Below the pieces are notes generated by a model. The model was not told the DNA's origin, ran no database searches, and worked only from the letters and a program-made list of their open reading frames with translations. A DNA stretch of 64,000 bases from Alphaproteobacteria bacterium LSUCC0396 (GTDB lineage: Bacteria; Pseudomonadota; Alphaproteobacteria; Puniceispirillales; Puniceispirillaceae). The position numbers were made by a program, and so were the translations under genes. Numbering within the stretch: the first letter of the stretch is position 1; each line of letters starts with the position of its first letter. Positions 37,092-45,191 of this stretch are shown piece by piece. Location: positions 1 through 64,000 of the forward strand of contig CP166131.1 in assembly GCA_041228345.1 (NCBI GenBank), in the 5' to 3' direction.

Positions 37092-37108
37092 GCCTATCAA
37101 TATTAGGC
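37092..37108. promoter_or_regulatory. Inverted repeat GCCTA-N7-TAGGC in the tupA/modE-like intergenic region
   Basis: A 5-bp inverted repeat in the 174-base gap between the divergent tupA and regulator genes, 43 bases before the regulator's TTG start. It is a candidate binding site for the ModE-like protein, not proven by resemblance to the E. coli ModE box. Confidence 0.35.
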
Positions 37109-37150
37109 TAGATTATGATTTGGCGAATATTTCGACGAGGGAGGCCATTT

Positions 37151-37534
37151 TTGACCGCAACAAAAAAAATCAGGCATGTGGCTAAGGAACCGGGGGTACG
37201 CACAAAACTATTCATCGCTGATGAAACGATTGGTGTTGGCAAGATTAATTTACTGGCCTTGGTTGGCGACGTTGGGTCAATCAGCGCTGCTGCGCGTCAG
37301 ATGGGGATGAGCTATCGCCGCGCATGGTTTTTGCTTGATTCGATGCAAAGCGGGTTTCGTGACCCCTTGTTCGTTACTGAACGTGGGGGGTCTAAAAGGG
37401 GCGGTGCCAAATTGACCCGGCTTGGCGAGGAATTGATCCGTCGCTATCGCGCGCATGTGGCGCTAGTTGATAATCAGTCGGCCGATATATTGGCGTGGAT
37501 GACGGCGGTTCAGGTTAGTCATAATGATGACTAG
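37151..37534 (+). CDS. ModE-type winged-helix regulator lacking the molybdate-binding domain
   Basis: A 127-aa protein corresponding to the N-terminal DNA-binding half of ModE. The signature NLLALVGDVGSISAAARQMGMSYRRAWFLLDSM is followed by the wing GGSKRGGAKLTRLGEELIRRYR. The C-terminal molybdate-binding (MOP) domains of full ModE are absent. Proteins of this short form regulate Mo or W genes in many proteobacteria, probably sensing by another route. I start at a TTG (37151), because GAGGGAGG lies exactly six bases upstream; the ORF upstream of this has no signal. It is divergent from tupA, and its downstream neighbours are formate dehydrogenase accessory genes. Confidence 0.85.
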   Translation: MTATKKIRHVAKEPGVRTKLFIADETIGVGKINLLALVGDVGSISAAARQMGMSYRRAWFLLDSMQSGFRDPLFVTERGGSKRGGAKLTRLGEELIRRYRAHVALVDNQSADILAWMTAVQVSHNDD

Positions 37535-37634
37535 AGGGGTCTAAGTAACGCGAACCTGTGTTGCAACGGCTTCATCTGGTGAAAAAAAGCTGTTACAATG
37601 TCCCGACTAACCCGTTACCAAGGATCCTACCACA

Positions 37635-37937
37635 ATGAAATTTCCACCATGGCACCAGCGGCCTGATGTTTTTGATCCCACAATGCACCGCGAAGGGATT
37701 TTAGATAGTCAGGCGTTTCTGCGCGTTGCCGATCAGTTTATTTCCCTAGCTAACCAGCGAAATAAGAAAATTGATTCGACTGAACTGCAAATGGTAATGC
37801 TTTACGCAGCGGCGCGTTATGCGGCACATGTTGGTAAAAACGTCCTTGGTGTCGAGGAGCAAGAAGAATTCGTTCAGCACATGGCAGCGCAATATACGGA
37901 TATGCTGCGTGAGCACATGGCCGATCCGACCGTCTAG
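37635..37937 (+). CDS. DUF5076 family protein
   Basis: A 100-aa soluble protein that I assign to DUF5076 by its core SQAFLRVADQFISLANQRNKK and AARYAAHVGKNVLGVEEQEE. It is all-helical in appearance, with no cysteine or signal peptide. Function is unknown. It starts the run of accessory genes before the periplasmic formate dehydrogenase, 18 bases before a c-type cytochrome gene. Confidence in being a real gene is high; the family name is from memory of the sequence pattern. Confidence 0.75.
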   Translation: MKFPPWHQRPDVFDPTMHREGILDSQAFLRVADQFISLANQRNKKIDSTELQMVMLYAAARYAAHVGKNVLGVEEQEEFVQHMAAQYTDMLREHMADPTV

Positions 37938-37954
37938 CGGGGTGACTTGATATT

Positions 37955-38341
37955 TTGCGCGCGATTTATTTGAGTATTATCACCGTTCTTTTGGGTGGTG
38001 GCGTTGGCCCAATTTCTGCTGCCGAGGCCAGCACGAATGTAGAACGTGGGCGTGAAATCGTGCGCCAGCATTGTACGCGCTGTCATGTGATACCGGGCAT
38101 TAACCCTTATGGCGGCATCGGGTCGACCCCATCGTTTTCGGCGATGAAATGGCTGGATGATTGGGCGTATCGTTTCGAAATATTTTACCAATTGCCGCCG
38201 CACCCATCACTGGTTCGCATTGAAGGCGTAAGCGGAGAGCGAAGCCAATCCTTGCCAGCCTTTAGCAAGGAAATCATCCTCAAGCTTGAAGATGTTGACG
38301 ATATTCTTGAATTTGTAAAAACCCTGAAAACACCTGAATAG
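37955..38341 (+). CDS. Small exported c-type cytochrome
   Basis: A 128-aa protein with a signal peptide (about residues 1-22) and one heme-binding motif, CTRCH (40-44), so heme is attached in the periplasm. The usual distal MPxF methionine is replaced: the corresponding segment reads SLPAF. If no other methionine (for example in SAMKW) takes its place, the heme may be His-His or five-coordinate. The start is a TTG with no strong ribosome binding site; no better in-frame start exists. It lies in the formate dehydrogenase accessory region and could accept electrons from FdhABC, though this is only positional. Confidence 0.75.
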   Translation: MRAIYLSIITVLLGGGVGPISAAEASTNVERGREIVRQHCTRCHVIPGINPYGGIGSTPSFSAMKWLDDWAYRFEIFYQLPPHPSLVRIEGVSGERSQSLPAFSKEIILKLEDVDDILEFVKTLKTPE

Positions 38342-38427
38342 CGGGTGGATCGGGGATATTAGCCACATTGTGGCGTGACGTGGCGGTTTTGTAATTTACA
38401 ATCGCCTCAATTTGAACGGGAAAGATA

Positions 38428-38655
38428 ATGACCAAGGACCAACGAGACGAGATGACTGCCAGCGAAGTGGCAATGCGGAAATTTTTGAAGCAGCTTGGCG
38501 TCACGGCGCATCAAGAGCTTGCTGCGGCGTTGGCGAAGGCGGTGGCTGATGGCAAGATTGCCTCAGGCGCCGAGCTGGCGGTGACGGCACGCGTTGAAAT
38601 TGCAGATTTGCAGTTCACTCATGACGTCACAGCAAATTTGGTGGCACCTGAGTAA
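38428..38655 (+). CDS. DUF6494 family small protein
   Basis: A 75-aa acidic soluble protein. The pattern AMRKFLKQLGVTAHQELAAALAKAVADGKI followed by an ARVEIADLQF strand fits DUF6494, a family I know from formate dehydrogenase neighbourhoods. It ends directly at the start codon of the Mrp gene (stop and ATG adjacent), so it is translated with it. Function is unknown. Confidence 0.72.
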   Translation: MTKDQRDEMTASEVAMRKFLKQLGVTAHQELAAALAKAVADGKIASGAELAVTARVEIADLQFTHDVTANLVAPE

Positions 38656-39756
38656 ATGGCCGCTTTAACCGAAGATGTGATTCTGGCAGCCCTTGCCAGT
38701 GTAATGGATCCATCGCAAGGTAAAGATATCGTTGCGCTTGGCATGGTGAATGGCCTGCAAATCAAGGATAGCAACATTATCTTTGCCCTAGAGGTGCCAG
38801 CTCATCGGGGGCCAGCAATGGAACCGGTGCGCCGTGCTGCAGAAAAGGCGGCGTTGGCGATTGATGGGGTTACCAGCGCAACGGTGATGGTAACCGCCCA
38901 TGCAAGCTCTGGTGGAGGCACTCGTGCCGGTGCTAGTGGCGGAAATGCCGATGATGGGCCGGTTATCGAAAAAATTCTGGAAAGCAAGGTGCGCCGCTTT
39001 GTTGCGGTGGCATCCGGCAAAGGCGGTGTTGGCAAATCAACGACCGCGGTTAACCTCGCGATTGCGCTGCGCCTTGAGGGGCTGCGGGTTGGTTTGCTGG
39101 ACGCTGATGTTTATGGACCATCGCAGCCGCGTATGCTTGGTGTTAGCGGGCGCCCCGCCTCGGCTGGGGGTGACATGGTCAAGCCGCTAGAGAGCTATGG
39201 CGTACAATTGATGTCTATGGGGCTGCTAGTCCCTGATGATACGGCGATGATCTGGCGCGGACCGATGGTGCAGTCGGCATTGACGCAAATGCTGGACTCG
39301 GTTGCGTGGGGTGTGCTTGATGTCATCATTATTGATTTGCCCCCCGGAACTGGCGATATTCAGATTTCACTGGCCCAGCAGGTCAAACTTGCTGGTGCGG
39401 TGATTGTCTCAACGCCGCAAGATATTGCGTTACTTGACGTGGTCAAAGCCTTGACTATGTTTGAAAAGGCACAAGTTCCCGTTCTTGGCATGGTGCAGAA
39501 TATGTCGCATTGGAGCTGTCCTGATTGCGGGCGCAAGGACCATATCTTTGGCGATGGTGGTGCAGCCCGTGAAGCCAAAAAACGCGGTATCGAGTTGCTC
39601 GGAGAAATTCCGCTATCACTGGCGGTTCGGGTAGGGTCTGACTCGGGGACGCCCATTGTTGTGGCCGAGCCGCAGTCCGAGCAGGCCAAGACCTATCGCA
39701 GTATTGCCAAACGTTTGATGGAGGTCGCCGATCTCCGCTATGAGGAAAACGAATGA
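38656..39756 (+). CDS. mrp: Mrp/NBP35-type iron-sulfur cluster carrier ATPase
   Basis: A 366-aa Fe-S scaffold/carrier protein. An N-terminal MIP18/DUF59 domain (about 1-85) precedes the P-loop ATPase, whose deviant Walker A is GKGGVGKST at 121-129. The metal-binding motif CPDC at 288-291 binds a bridging [4Fe-4S] cluster between monomers. ATP-driven cluster transfer to apo-enzymes is the known role. This copy sits in the formate dehydrogenase accessory set, where FdhA, FdhB and the 676-aa ferredoxin-like protein need many clusters. It overlaps the next gene by four bases (ATGA). Confidence 0.92.
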   Translation: MAALTEDVILAALASVMDPSQGKDIVALGMVNGLQIKDSNIIFALEVPAHRGPAMEPVRRAAEKAALAIDGVTSATVMVTAHASSGGGTRAGASGGNADDGPVIEKILESKVRRFVAVASGKGGVGKSTTAVNLAIALRLEGLRVGLLDADVYGPSQPRMLGVSGRPASAGGDMVKPLESYGVQLMSMGLLVPDDTAMIWRGPMVQSALTQMLDSVAWGVLDVIIIDLPPGTGDIQISLAQQVKLAGAVIVSTPQDIALLDVVKALTMFEKAQVPVLGMVQNMSHWSCPDCGRKDHIFGDGGAAREAKKRGIELLGEIPLSLAVRVGSDSGTPIVVAEPQSEQAKTYRSIAKRLMEVADLRYEENE

Positions 39757-40526
39757 CACTTTATTTCGAAGATGATCCAGCTGATCCGACAACCCCGCCG
39801 CAATTACCGCCCCTGTTAAGGGCGGTTGATTTACCGGCCGGTCAGGATGTTCTCGCAAAGGCAATAGCCGTTGCGCCAAACACTGAAGTTGGCACGGTTT
39901 TCTATTCGCAAAGAATTGACCGGATGCAGATCGCAGTTCGGCTAGAACCCGATGTGCCGGTGCGCAATGCTGGCCAGATGTTATTTGCGATGATGATCGG
40001 GCTTGGTGATGCCGTTGGTGCGTTGGCGCCGCCGGAAATCGCCGTGACATATCAATTGCCCGGCTATTTACTGTTAAATCGTGGCCGCGCCGGGCTGGTT
40101 CGTTTGGCAATTGATCCCGCCGCGGGGTCTGATGATGTTCCAGATTGGATGATCGTAAGCGCCGAATTGCGGCTGACATCTGAGGAAAATGAGCAGACTG
40201 AATGGCTGAAAACCGCCGGTCCCGAACAAACCACAATGACCGAAGAGGGCGGCGGGTTTATCTCACGCACGCGTTTGGTTGAGTCCTGTTGTCGGCATTT
40301 TCTGGTATGGGTCAATCGCTGGCAGGATGACAGCTTTCGTCCGCTTTATGATAGCTGGATGCAGCGGCTGGAAACGCCCGCGCCAATTGATTTTGCTGGT
40401 GGCGAGCAGGCCGAATGGCTGGGGCTTGATGAGGATGGTGGGGCATTGGTCAAGCTTGATGGCAAGCCATCATCAGTGTTGCCGCATGAATTAGAGGCTG
40501 TTTGCGGTACGCCGCAACTGCCTTAA
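39753..40526 (+). CDS. Biotin/lipoate ligase-like protein with DUF4444 tail
   Basis: A 257-aa protein in which residues ~20-190 follow the biotin/lipoate ligase fold: AVAPNTEVGTVFYSQRIDRMQIAVRLEPDVP, and NAGQMLFAMMIGLGDAVGALAPPEIAVTYQLPGYLLLNRGRAGLVRLA. The C-terminal ~60 residues resemble DUF4444, ending in a small beta domain (FAGGEQAEWLGLDEDGGALVKLDG). A canonical GRGRxxR biotin motif is not evident, so the activity is uncertain; it may attach a cofactor or scaffold formate dehydrogenase maturation. It overlaps mrp by four bases. Confidence 0.75.
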   Translation: MTLYFEDDPADPTTPPQLPPLLRAVDLPAGQDVLAKAIAVAPNTEVGTVFYSQRIDRMQIAVRLEPDVPVRNAGQMLFAMMIGLGDAVGALAPPEIAVTYQLPGYLLLNRGRAGLVRLAIDPAAGSDDVPDWMIVSAELRLTSEENEQTEWLKTAGPEQTTMTEEGGGFISRTRLVESCCRHFLVWVNRWQDDSFRPLYDSWMQRLETPAPIDFAGGEQAEWLGLDEDGGALVKLDGKPSSVLPHELEAVCGTPQLP

Positions 40527-40565
40527 TCCAGTGATGCGCTGGCGTAACCCAATGGTAATAAAGTG

Positions 40566-41102
40566 ATGAAATTAGCCCGCACCATTCGTTTCGATCCGTC
40601 TGACCTGAATGTGTTTCCACGCGCCGCAGATGAGGGTGAATGGGCGCTGGTCGGAACATTTTGTTTTGCTGGCCTTGGTGAAGCGGATATAAAAGGTAAA
40701 GTAAAACAAGCCTTTAGTAACGGTTTTCTGGGTCTTGACTCATTAGGGTTTTCAACCTTGGTCAGTATCTCTACGGCCAAACCCGGTGACATTGACAAGA
40801 TTGAAAGCCGGCTTTGCGAGATTTTTATCACTGAGTTCGGGGCACCGGATAAAGCCGCTGCAATGGCCGCTGTAACCGAAGAAATTAAATTTATGGCCGA
40901 GCTTTGTTCCGAACATAAAACTGGAACTTTACTGGCCATTCAGCGCAGTCTTGGTGATGACGGTATCCGCGAATCATTTCGCAGCCTGCCCAAGCCTGAT
41001 TCTTGCGCCGAGCAAAAAATTTGGACGATGGTCGAAGATGATGATGATGAGACCAGTGCTGATGTCAGTGCTGGTGCTGGTGCTGGTGCTGGCGATAAAT
41101 AG
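40566..41102 (+). CDS. DUF6505 family protein
   Basis: A 178-aa soluble protein. The segments RFDPSDLNVFPRAADEGEWALVGTFCF and NGFLGLDSLGFSTLVSIS match what I remember of DUF6505, found beside DUF6352 and formate dehydrogenase genes. There is no known motif for catalysis; function is unknown. The C terminus is a low-complexity acidic/Gly-Ala tail encoded by a GCTGGT repeat (about 41069-41094). The ATG at 40566 is preceded by a GTG in frame, so the exact start is one codon uncertain. Confidence 0.7.
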   Translation: MKLARTIRFDPSDLNVFPRAADEGEWALVGTFCFAGLGEADIKGKVKQAFSNGFLGLDSLGFSTLVSISTAKPGDIDKIESRLCEIFITEFGAPDKAAAMAAVTEEIKFMAELCSEHKTGTLLAIQRSLGDDGIRESFRSLPKPDSCAEQKIWTMVEDDDDETSADVSAGAGAGAGDK

Positions 41103-41140
41103 GCAGTGATTACTGGGCGTTTATGGAGTTTGGGAACATA

Positions 41141-42130
41141 ATGAGTAATGATTTTTGGCTAACGTCTGGATGGCATCTCACAGCACGTGACGATCACGGG
41201 CATATGGTGCCATCTGTCGATTTCATGCGGGCCTATTTTATGCGCGAAGAGGTAGCCCCTGAAGAGGGGTCATGTGATGCTGAAATTGCTCTTCATAAGC
41301 GCTTGATTGATGATCCATTTGCCGTGGTCGTTCCAACAGATCTGTTTGAAATTGCTGATAAAGATGTCGTTCATAATTATCAGGCAGTGTTACGGTTCCG
41401 TAATTTTCTGGCGGATTACCCAACGTTGGAATCGGCTTATATGGCGATGGCGCGCAATGCCCAGCCTAACATTCCACCGCTATTTTTTGAGCAGGTGGCA
41501 CAAATAATCCTGCGCAATATCCTTGATGGCGAGACCGACCCGTTGCAGCTACGCGCAGCAGAAATACTGTTCCGAAATCAGGTTGTCACACTTGATGATG
41601 GCCGGATCATGGTCGCCGATCATGCAACGGTGCAGCTGCAATCCGGGATGCAGAAAATCATCGAGCCCGCAACCACGTCTGATGAGGTGCAGATTGATAT
41701 TCTGGCAACCGAAACTGCAAGTGAATATTGGGCACGCTCGGACCTATTTAACACGTCGGTAGATATTGCCTATACGCAGCCTGCATTGGATGGTTTGGCG
41801 CGCGTTATGGAAAAATGGGTTGCGCATTTCTTGCCACTATCTGTCCGCATTTCACCAATGATCAAAATCGAAGATGAAGCATGGTCATGGCATATTGGTC
41901 TCGATGCTGAAGCCACAAAAATCCTCAATGATCTTTACCGCGGTGAGGCGGTGGACGAGGCGCGTTTGCGGCGGATTCTTTGTCTGTTCACGCTTGAAAC
42001 CGACAATGGTTTTGTGCCTGAAATGAGTGGTAAGCCGGTCTATCTCGGTCTTGCGATGGATGCTGCTGGAATCGTTCGTATGAAGCCACAAAATTTGTTA
42101 GTAAATCTGCCAGTTATAGACCCATCTTAA
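41141..42130 (+). CDS. DUF6352 family protein
   Basis: A 329-aa soluble protein whose N terminus SNDFWLTSGWHLTARDDHG is the start pattern of DUF6352. The length fits. It is mostly helical, with no cysteines clustered for metal binding and no signal peptide. I start at 41141 (GGGAAC six bases upstream); an ATG at 41123 is also in frame. Function is unknown, but the family keeps company with formate dehydrogenase assembly genes. It is convergent with the Fe-S protein gene. Confidence 0.72.
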   Translation: MSNDFWLTSGWHLTARDDHGHMVPSVDFMRAYFMREEVAPEEGSCDAEIALHKRLIDDPFAVVVPTDLFEIADKDVVHNYQAVLRFRNFLADYPTLESAYMAMARNAQPNIPPLFFEQVAQIILRNILDGETDPLQLRAAEILFRNQVVTLDDGRIMVADHATVQLQSGMQKIIEPATTSDEVQIDILATETASEYWARSDLFNTSVDIAYTQPALDGLARVMEKWVAHFLPLSVRISPMIKIEDEAWSWHIGLDAEATKILNDLYRGEAVDEARLRRILCLFTLETDNGFVPEMSGKPVYLGLAMDAAGIVRMKPQNLLVNLPVIDPS

Positions 42131-42223
42131 AGTTGAATTTAATGTAATTTAGGCAAAAAAAGGGACAGAAACCACATGGGAATCTGCCGCTTTATTTTTC
42201 TGGATTCACTTTGGATAGTCGGG

Positions 42224-44254
42224 CTAGTTCAGATAATCATCTGTTGTGCGCGGCTTTGGCCGGTCAGCAAGATCCATAACCTTGTCATTCTGCTCAAACA
42301 TTGCTTCAACCCGGCAATCTTCGCACATCTTCAACATATCGGTTCGTGCCGTCTGCTGGAACATGCTGTGATCAGCAAGTTTGCTTATCACGCGTTCGAT
42401 TGATTTTGAGCTGCCAAACGGCTTGCCGCAAGATTTGCATTCGAACGGCGTATCTTCAATCACTAATTCAGCTGCCATTGCACTATCGGCAAGGTTGAAT
42501 TGCGGAACGAGTGTGATCACTTTTTCTGGGCAGGTTGACGCGCAAATACCGCATTGCAGGCAAGCATCCTCGCGGAATAGCAATTGCGGTGCATCCGGAT
42601 TATCTTGCAAGGCACCGGCAGGGCAGGCGCTAACGCAAGACAGGCAAATTGTGCAATTATCCGTGTCAATATCAACCCGTCCATAGGGTGATCCGGCCGG
42701 AAGCTCGATCGTTGTGCCAGCACTGGTGTTTGCAGCGGCAAGTCCGCGCATGGCTAAGCGTGTCATCGAGCGCGGCGCCCCGATTGGGCTGAACGGTGCC
42801 GGCTTTGCCTTGCTTTTACACGGGCTATTATACAATGCTTCAGCAACTGCGTCCGGGTCGGCTGCATCAATCAGAATAATCCGGTTATCGGCATCTGCCT
42901 TAACTCCGGCGAGCATTGCCTTTGCCAATGTCACCTGATCGGCCAATGGTGCGTTTTCAACAGCTTTCGCTGGGTTCAGCAACACAAATACCTGCTGATA
43001 ACCAAGCGCAATTGCGGCAACCATGACATCATGACCGACGCGCCCCATCGCATGCATCGACACCGGCAATAGATTGGCCGGTAAGCCGCGACCAAATCGG
43101 GCGATTGTTTCAATCATTTCAGCGCCGTAAGAGTCGTCGTGCAACAACAGGCTGGGCGCTTTGCCGCCAGCATCTTGGTAATAGCTGATCAGATTGGCGA
43201 TGCCTGAAATCAGTTGATCTGCAGGCGGATATGCAGTTTGCGCCGCGCCGGATGGACAAACCGCCCCGCATAGGCCGCAGCCACCGCAGATCGCCGGATC
43301 GATGGCGACATGATCGCCAAGGCTTTGGATCGCACCGGCCGGACAAACATCAAGACAGCGTGAGCAGCCGCTGATTTTGTTGCGTGAATGGGCGCATAGG
43401 TTTTCGTCATAACGCACATAGATCGGCTTTTCGAATTCGCCAATCAGCTGTGCGGCTTCGATTTCAATTGCGGCAAGCGCGCCAATATCATCACCAGCAG
43501 CACGGAAATAGCCGTCACGCTTTTCCCAACCGGTGAAAAGTGGTGTGTCGCCGGTCAAATCAATTAAGATGTCGCAGCTTGTCTCAACGCCATCGGATCG
43601 CGGCTCAAATTTCAACGCATCGCGGCTCGACGGAAGGGCTGAACCAAATTGGTCAATGACCAGATCGAAATGGGTGAAATGGCCTTTGGTACTCTTGATC
43701 TTGCCAGTTGTTATGATGCCACAATCACGCGTTGGAAACAGGTCATCGGTGGGGTTTGCCAGCATAATGGTCACGCCCAATTGGCCGTTGAGCTTGGTGC
43801 CAAGCGCTATCGCTGCCTCTGCGCCGCCATTAGTCCGTCCAGCATCAGCATAGATCAGGCAGCGCCCGTCGGAGTTTAGGGCAATGCTGCGGGATGGGCG
43901 GTGCACATCGCCGGTCTGCGTAATTAAGGCAGCAATTTTCGCAATGCTGTCTTTTGATTCGTCAGACCAGCCAGCACGCTCACGGATATTCACCGTTGCC
44001 GGTGTAGGGCATTCCATTTCCTCAGCAATCGCATCAAAAACTGCGGTTTCCTGGGTGCAGGCGATCAATAATGATAGGTTCTGATCCTTGGCGTCACGCA
44101 TCGCTGCGGCAAGTGTTTCGGTTTCCGCCCGGCATAATGATGTCGCAACTTCACATCCGCTGGCCGCACCGCACGCCTTGGCAAGTTTTGGCCCATCAAT
44201 CGCCATTGTGCCACCGCAGTTGCAAACCATAATTTTTTGGTTGGATAAAATCAT
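42224..44254 (-). CDS. Polyferredoxin-type protein of the formate dehydrogenase cluster
   Basis: A 676-aa protein of unknown exact function. The middle holds two 4Fe-4S motifs of the CxxCxxxCP type (CSRCLDVCPAG and CGGCGLCGAVCPSG, near residues 305-345). The C-terminal third has two more (CTICLSCVSACPAG and CLQCGICASTCPEK). The tail has two CxxC pairs (CKSCGK and CEDCR) that could bind zinc or another cluster. The N terminus has cysteines in VCNCGGTM and a Rossmann-like segment, reminiscent of HdrA/MvhD-type electron carriers. Four [4Fe-4S] sites suggest an electron conduit in the cytoplasm. It is divergent from the DUF3305 gene and convergent with DUF6352, in a cluster of formate dehydrogenase assembly genes. 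Confidence 0.8.
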   Translation of the reverse strand: MILSNQKIMVCNCGGTMAIDGPKLAKACGAASGCEVATSLCRAETETLAAAMRDAKDQNLSLLIACTQETAVFDAIAEEMECPTPATVNIRERAGWSDESKDSIAKIAALITQTGDVHRPSRSIALNSDGRCLIYADAGRTNGGAEAAIALGTKLNGQLGVTIMLANPTDDLFPTRDCGIITTGKIKSTKGHFTHFDLVIDQFGSALPSSRDALKFEPRSDGVETSCDILIDLTGDTPLFTGWEKRDGYFRAAGDDIGALAAIEIEAAQLIGEFEKPIYVRYDENLCAHSRNKISGCSRCLDVCPAGAIQSLGDHVAIDPAICGGCGLCGAVCPSGAAQTAYPPADQLISGIANLISYYQDAGGKAPSLLLHDDSYGAEMIETIARFGRGLPANLLPVSMHAMGRVGHDVMVAAIALGYQQVFVLLNPAKAVENAPLADQVTLAKAMLAGVKADADNRIILIDAADPDAVAEALYNSPCKSKAKPAPFSPIGAPRSMTRLAMRGLAAANTSAGTTIELPAGSPYGRVDIDTDNCTICLSCVSACPAGALQDNPDAPQLLFREDACLQCGICASTCPEKVITLVPQFNLADSAMAAELVIEDTPFECKSCGKPFGSSKSIERVISKLADHSMFQQTARTDMLKMCEDCRVEAMFEQNDKVMDLADRPKPRTTDDYLN

Positions 44255-44418
44255 TTTACACGCCTTTGCTCGATATGTTGTGGCAATGGCACCCGTTCGC
44301 CAATGACCTCGCTAAACTAGCCTAGATCGCCGTAAAGACAAGATGGTTTCGCGATAAACCTTGCAACGTGGGGCGGTTTTGATAGATAGTGCTGACCTAT
44401 TTTTAGGAGCTTTACGAC

Positions 44419-45057
44419 GTGACCAATTCTATATCGCCGGAAAGTCGGCACGTTTTGTACGCGGTTCGGTTAATCATCGAGCGTCAGTCAATCGACAATC
44501 CCTGGCAGTCGCATCGCTGGGTAATCCACGATCTTGTTCCGCTAAATCTTAGTGCTGGTGACGGATTACCGCCGAGTAATGACATTCATTTTCAGCGATT
44601 GCGCCAGCCATCCGGTAGTGAGGCGGGCGAGGCACTGTTCACGGCTGAGGCGTCGCTGGACTTGCATCGTGCCGAGGCTGAGGCTTACGCGGAAAACCTG
44701 GCATCATCAGAGCCGGCGATCTATGTGGTGTTGCGGCAAAATGAAGCGGATGACGAAAACAACGATGCGGATATCGACATTCATTTGGCCGAAATCAGTC
44801 TCTCACCATATAATATTCAGGATTATGAGGATTGCGGCGAAGATCAGATTGAAAAACTGCCACTCCAGGGGCCTATTGCCAATTTTGTCAAAGAGTTTGT
44901 CGATATTCATTTCAAACCCGAGCCTTTTAAAAAGCGCAAGCGCGACAAGGCAAAGTTGGAACGTGACCAGCTTGGTGGGGCTGATCCGAGGTTGCGCCGT
45001 AAGGGTGATATGTTTCAGGTTCCATCAGATCACAAAAATCATGATGAATACCATTAG
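44419..45057 (+). CDS. DUF3305 family protein
   Basis: A 212-aa protein. The N-terminal ~140 residues (VLYAVRLIIERQSIDNPWQSHRWV, then DIHFQR and ALFTAEASLDLHRAEAEAYAENLAS) match DUF3305. The tail is charged (KPEPFKKRKRDKAKLERDQLGG). No catalytic motif is known. The GTG start has TAGGAGC eight bases upstream. Together with DUF3306 it regularly occurs just upstream of fdhA; a part in enzyme assembly or cofactor delivery is inferred from this association only. Confidence 0.82.
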   Translation: MTNSISPESRHVLYAVRLIIERQSIDNPWQSHRWVIHDLVPLNLSAGDGLPPSNDIHFQRLRQPSGSEAGEALFTAEASLDLHRAEAEAYAENLASSEPAIYVVLRQNEADDENNDADIDIHLAEISLSPYNIQDYEDCGEDQIEKLPLQGPIANFVKEFVDIHFKPEPFKKRKRDKAKLERDQLGGADPRLRRKGDMFQVPSDHKNHDEYH

Positions 45058-45191
45058 ACCTGTGATAGGGTTTCCTGCAGTCGGGTTGGGTTTCTATCTA
45101 GCTCGGCCTTTTGCTAGCGGAGTATGTTGAGGCGCTTTTGCATCTCACCATCGCAATTTAACAACCAGTTCAGCCCCAAGAGGTCAAGCGA

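Noticed and set aside
42131-42223. Possible terminator or small gene between DUF6352 and the polyferredoxin gene
   Set aside because: No stable hairpin with T-run; the open frame starting at 42176 mostly overlaps the polyferredoxin gene in antisense.
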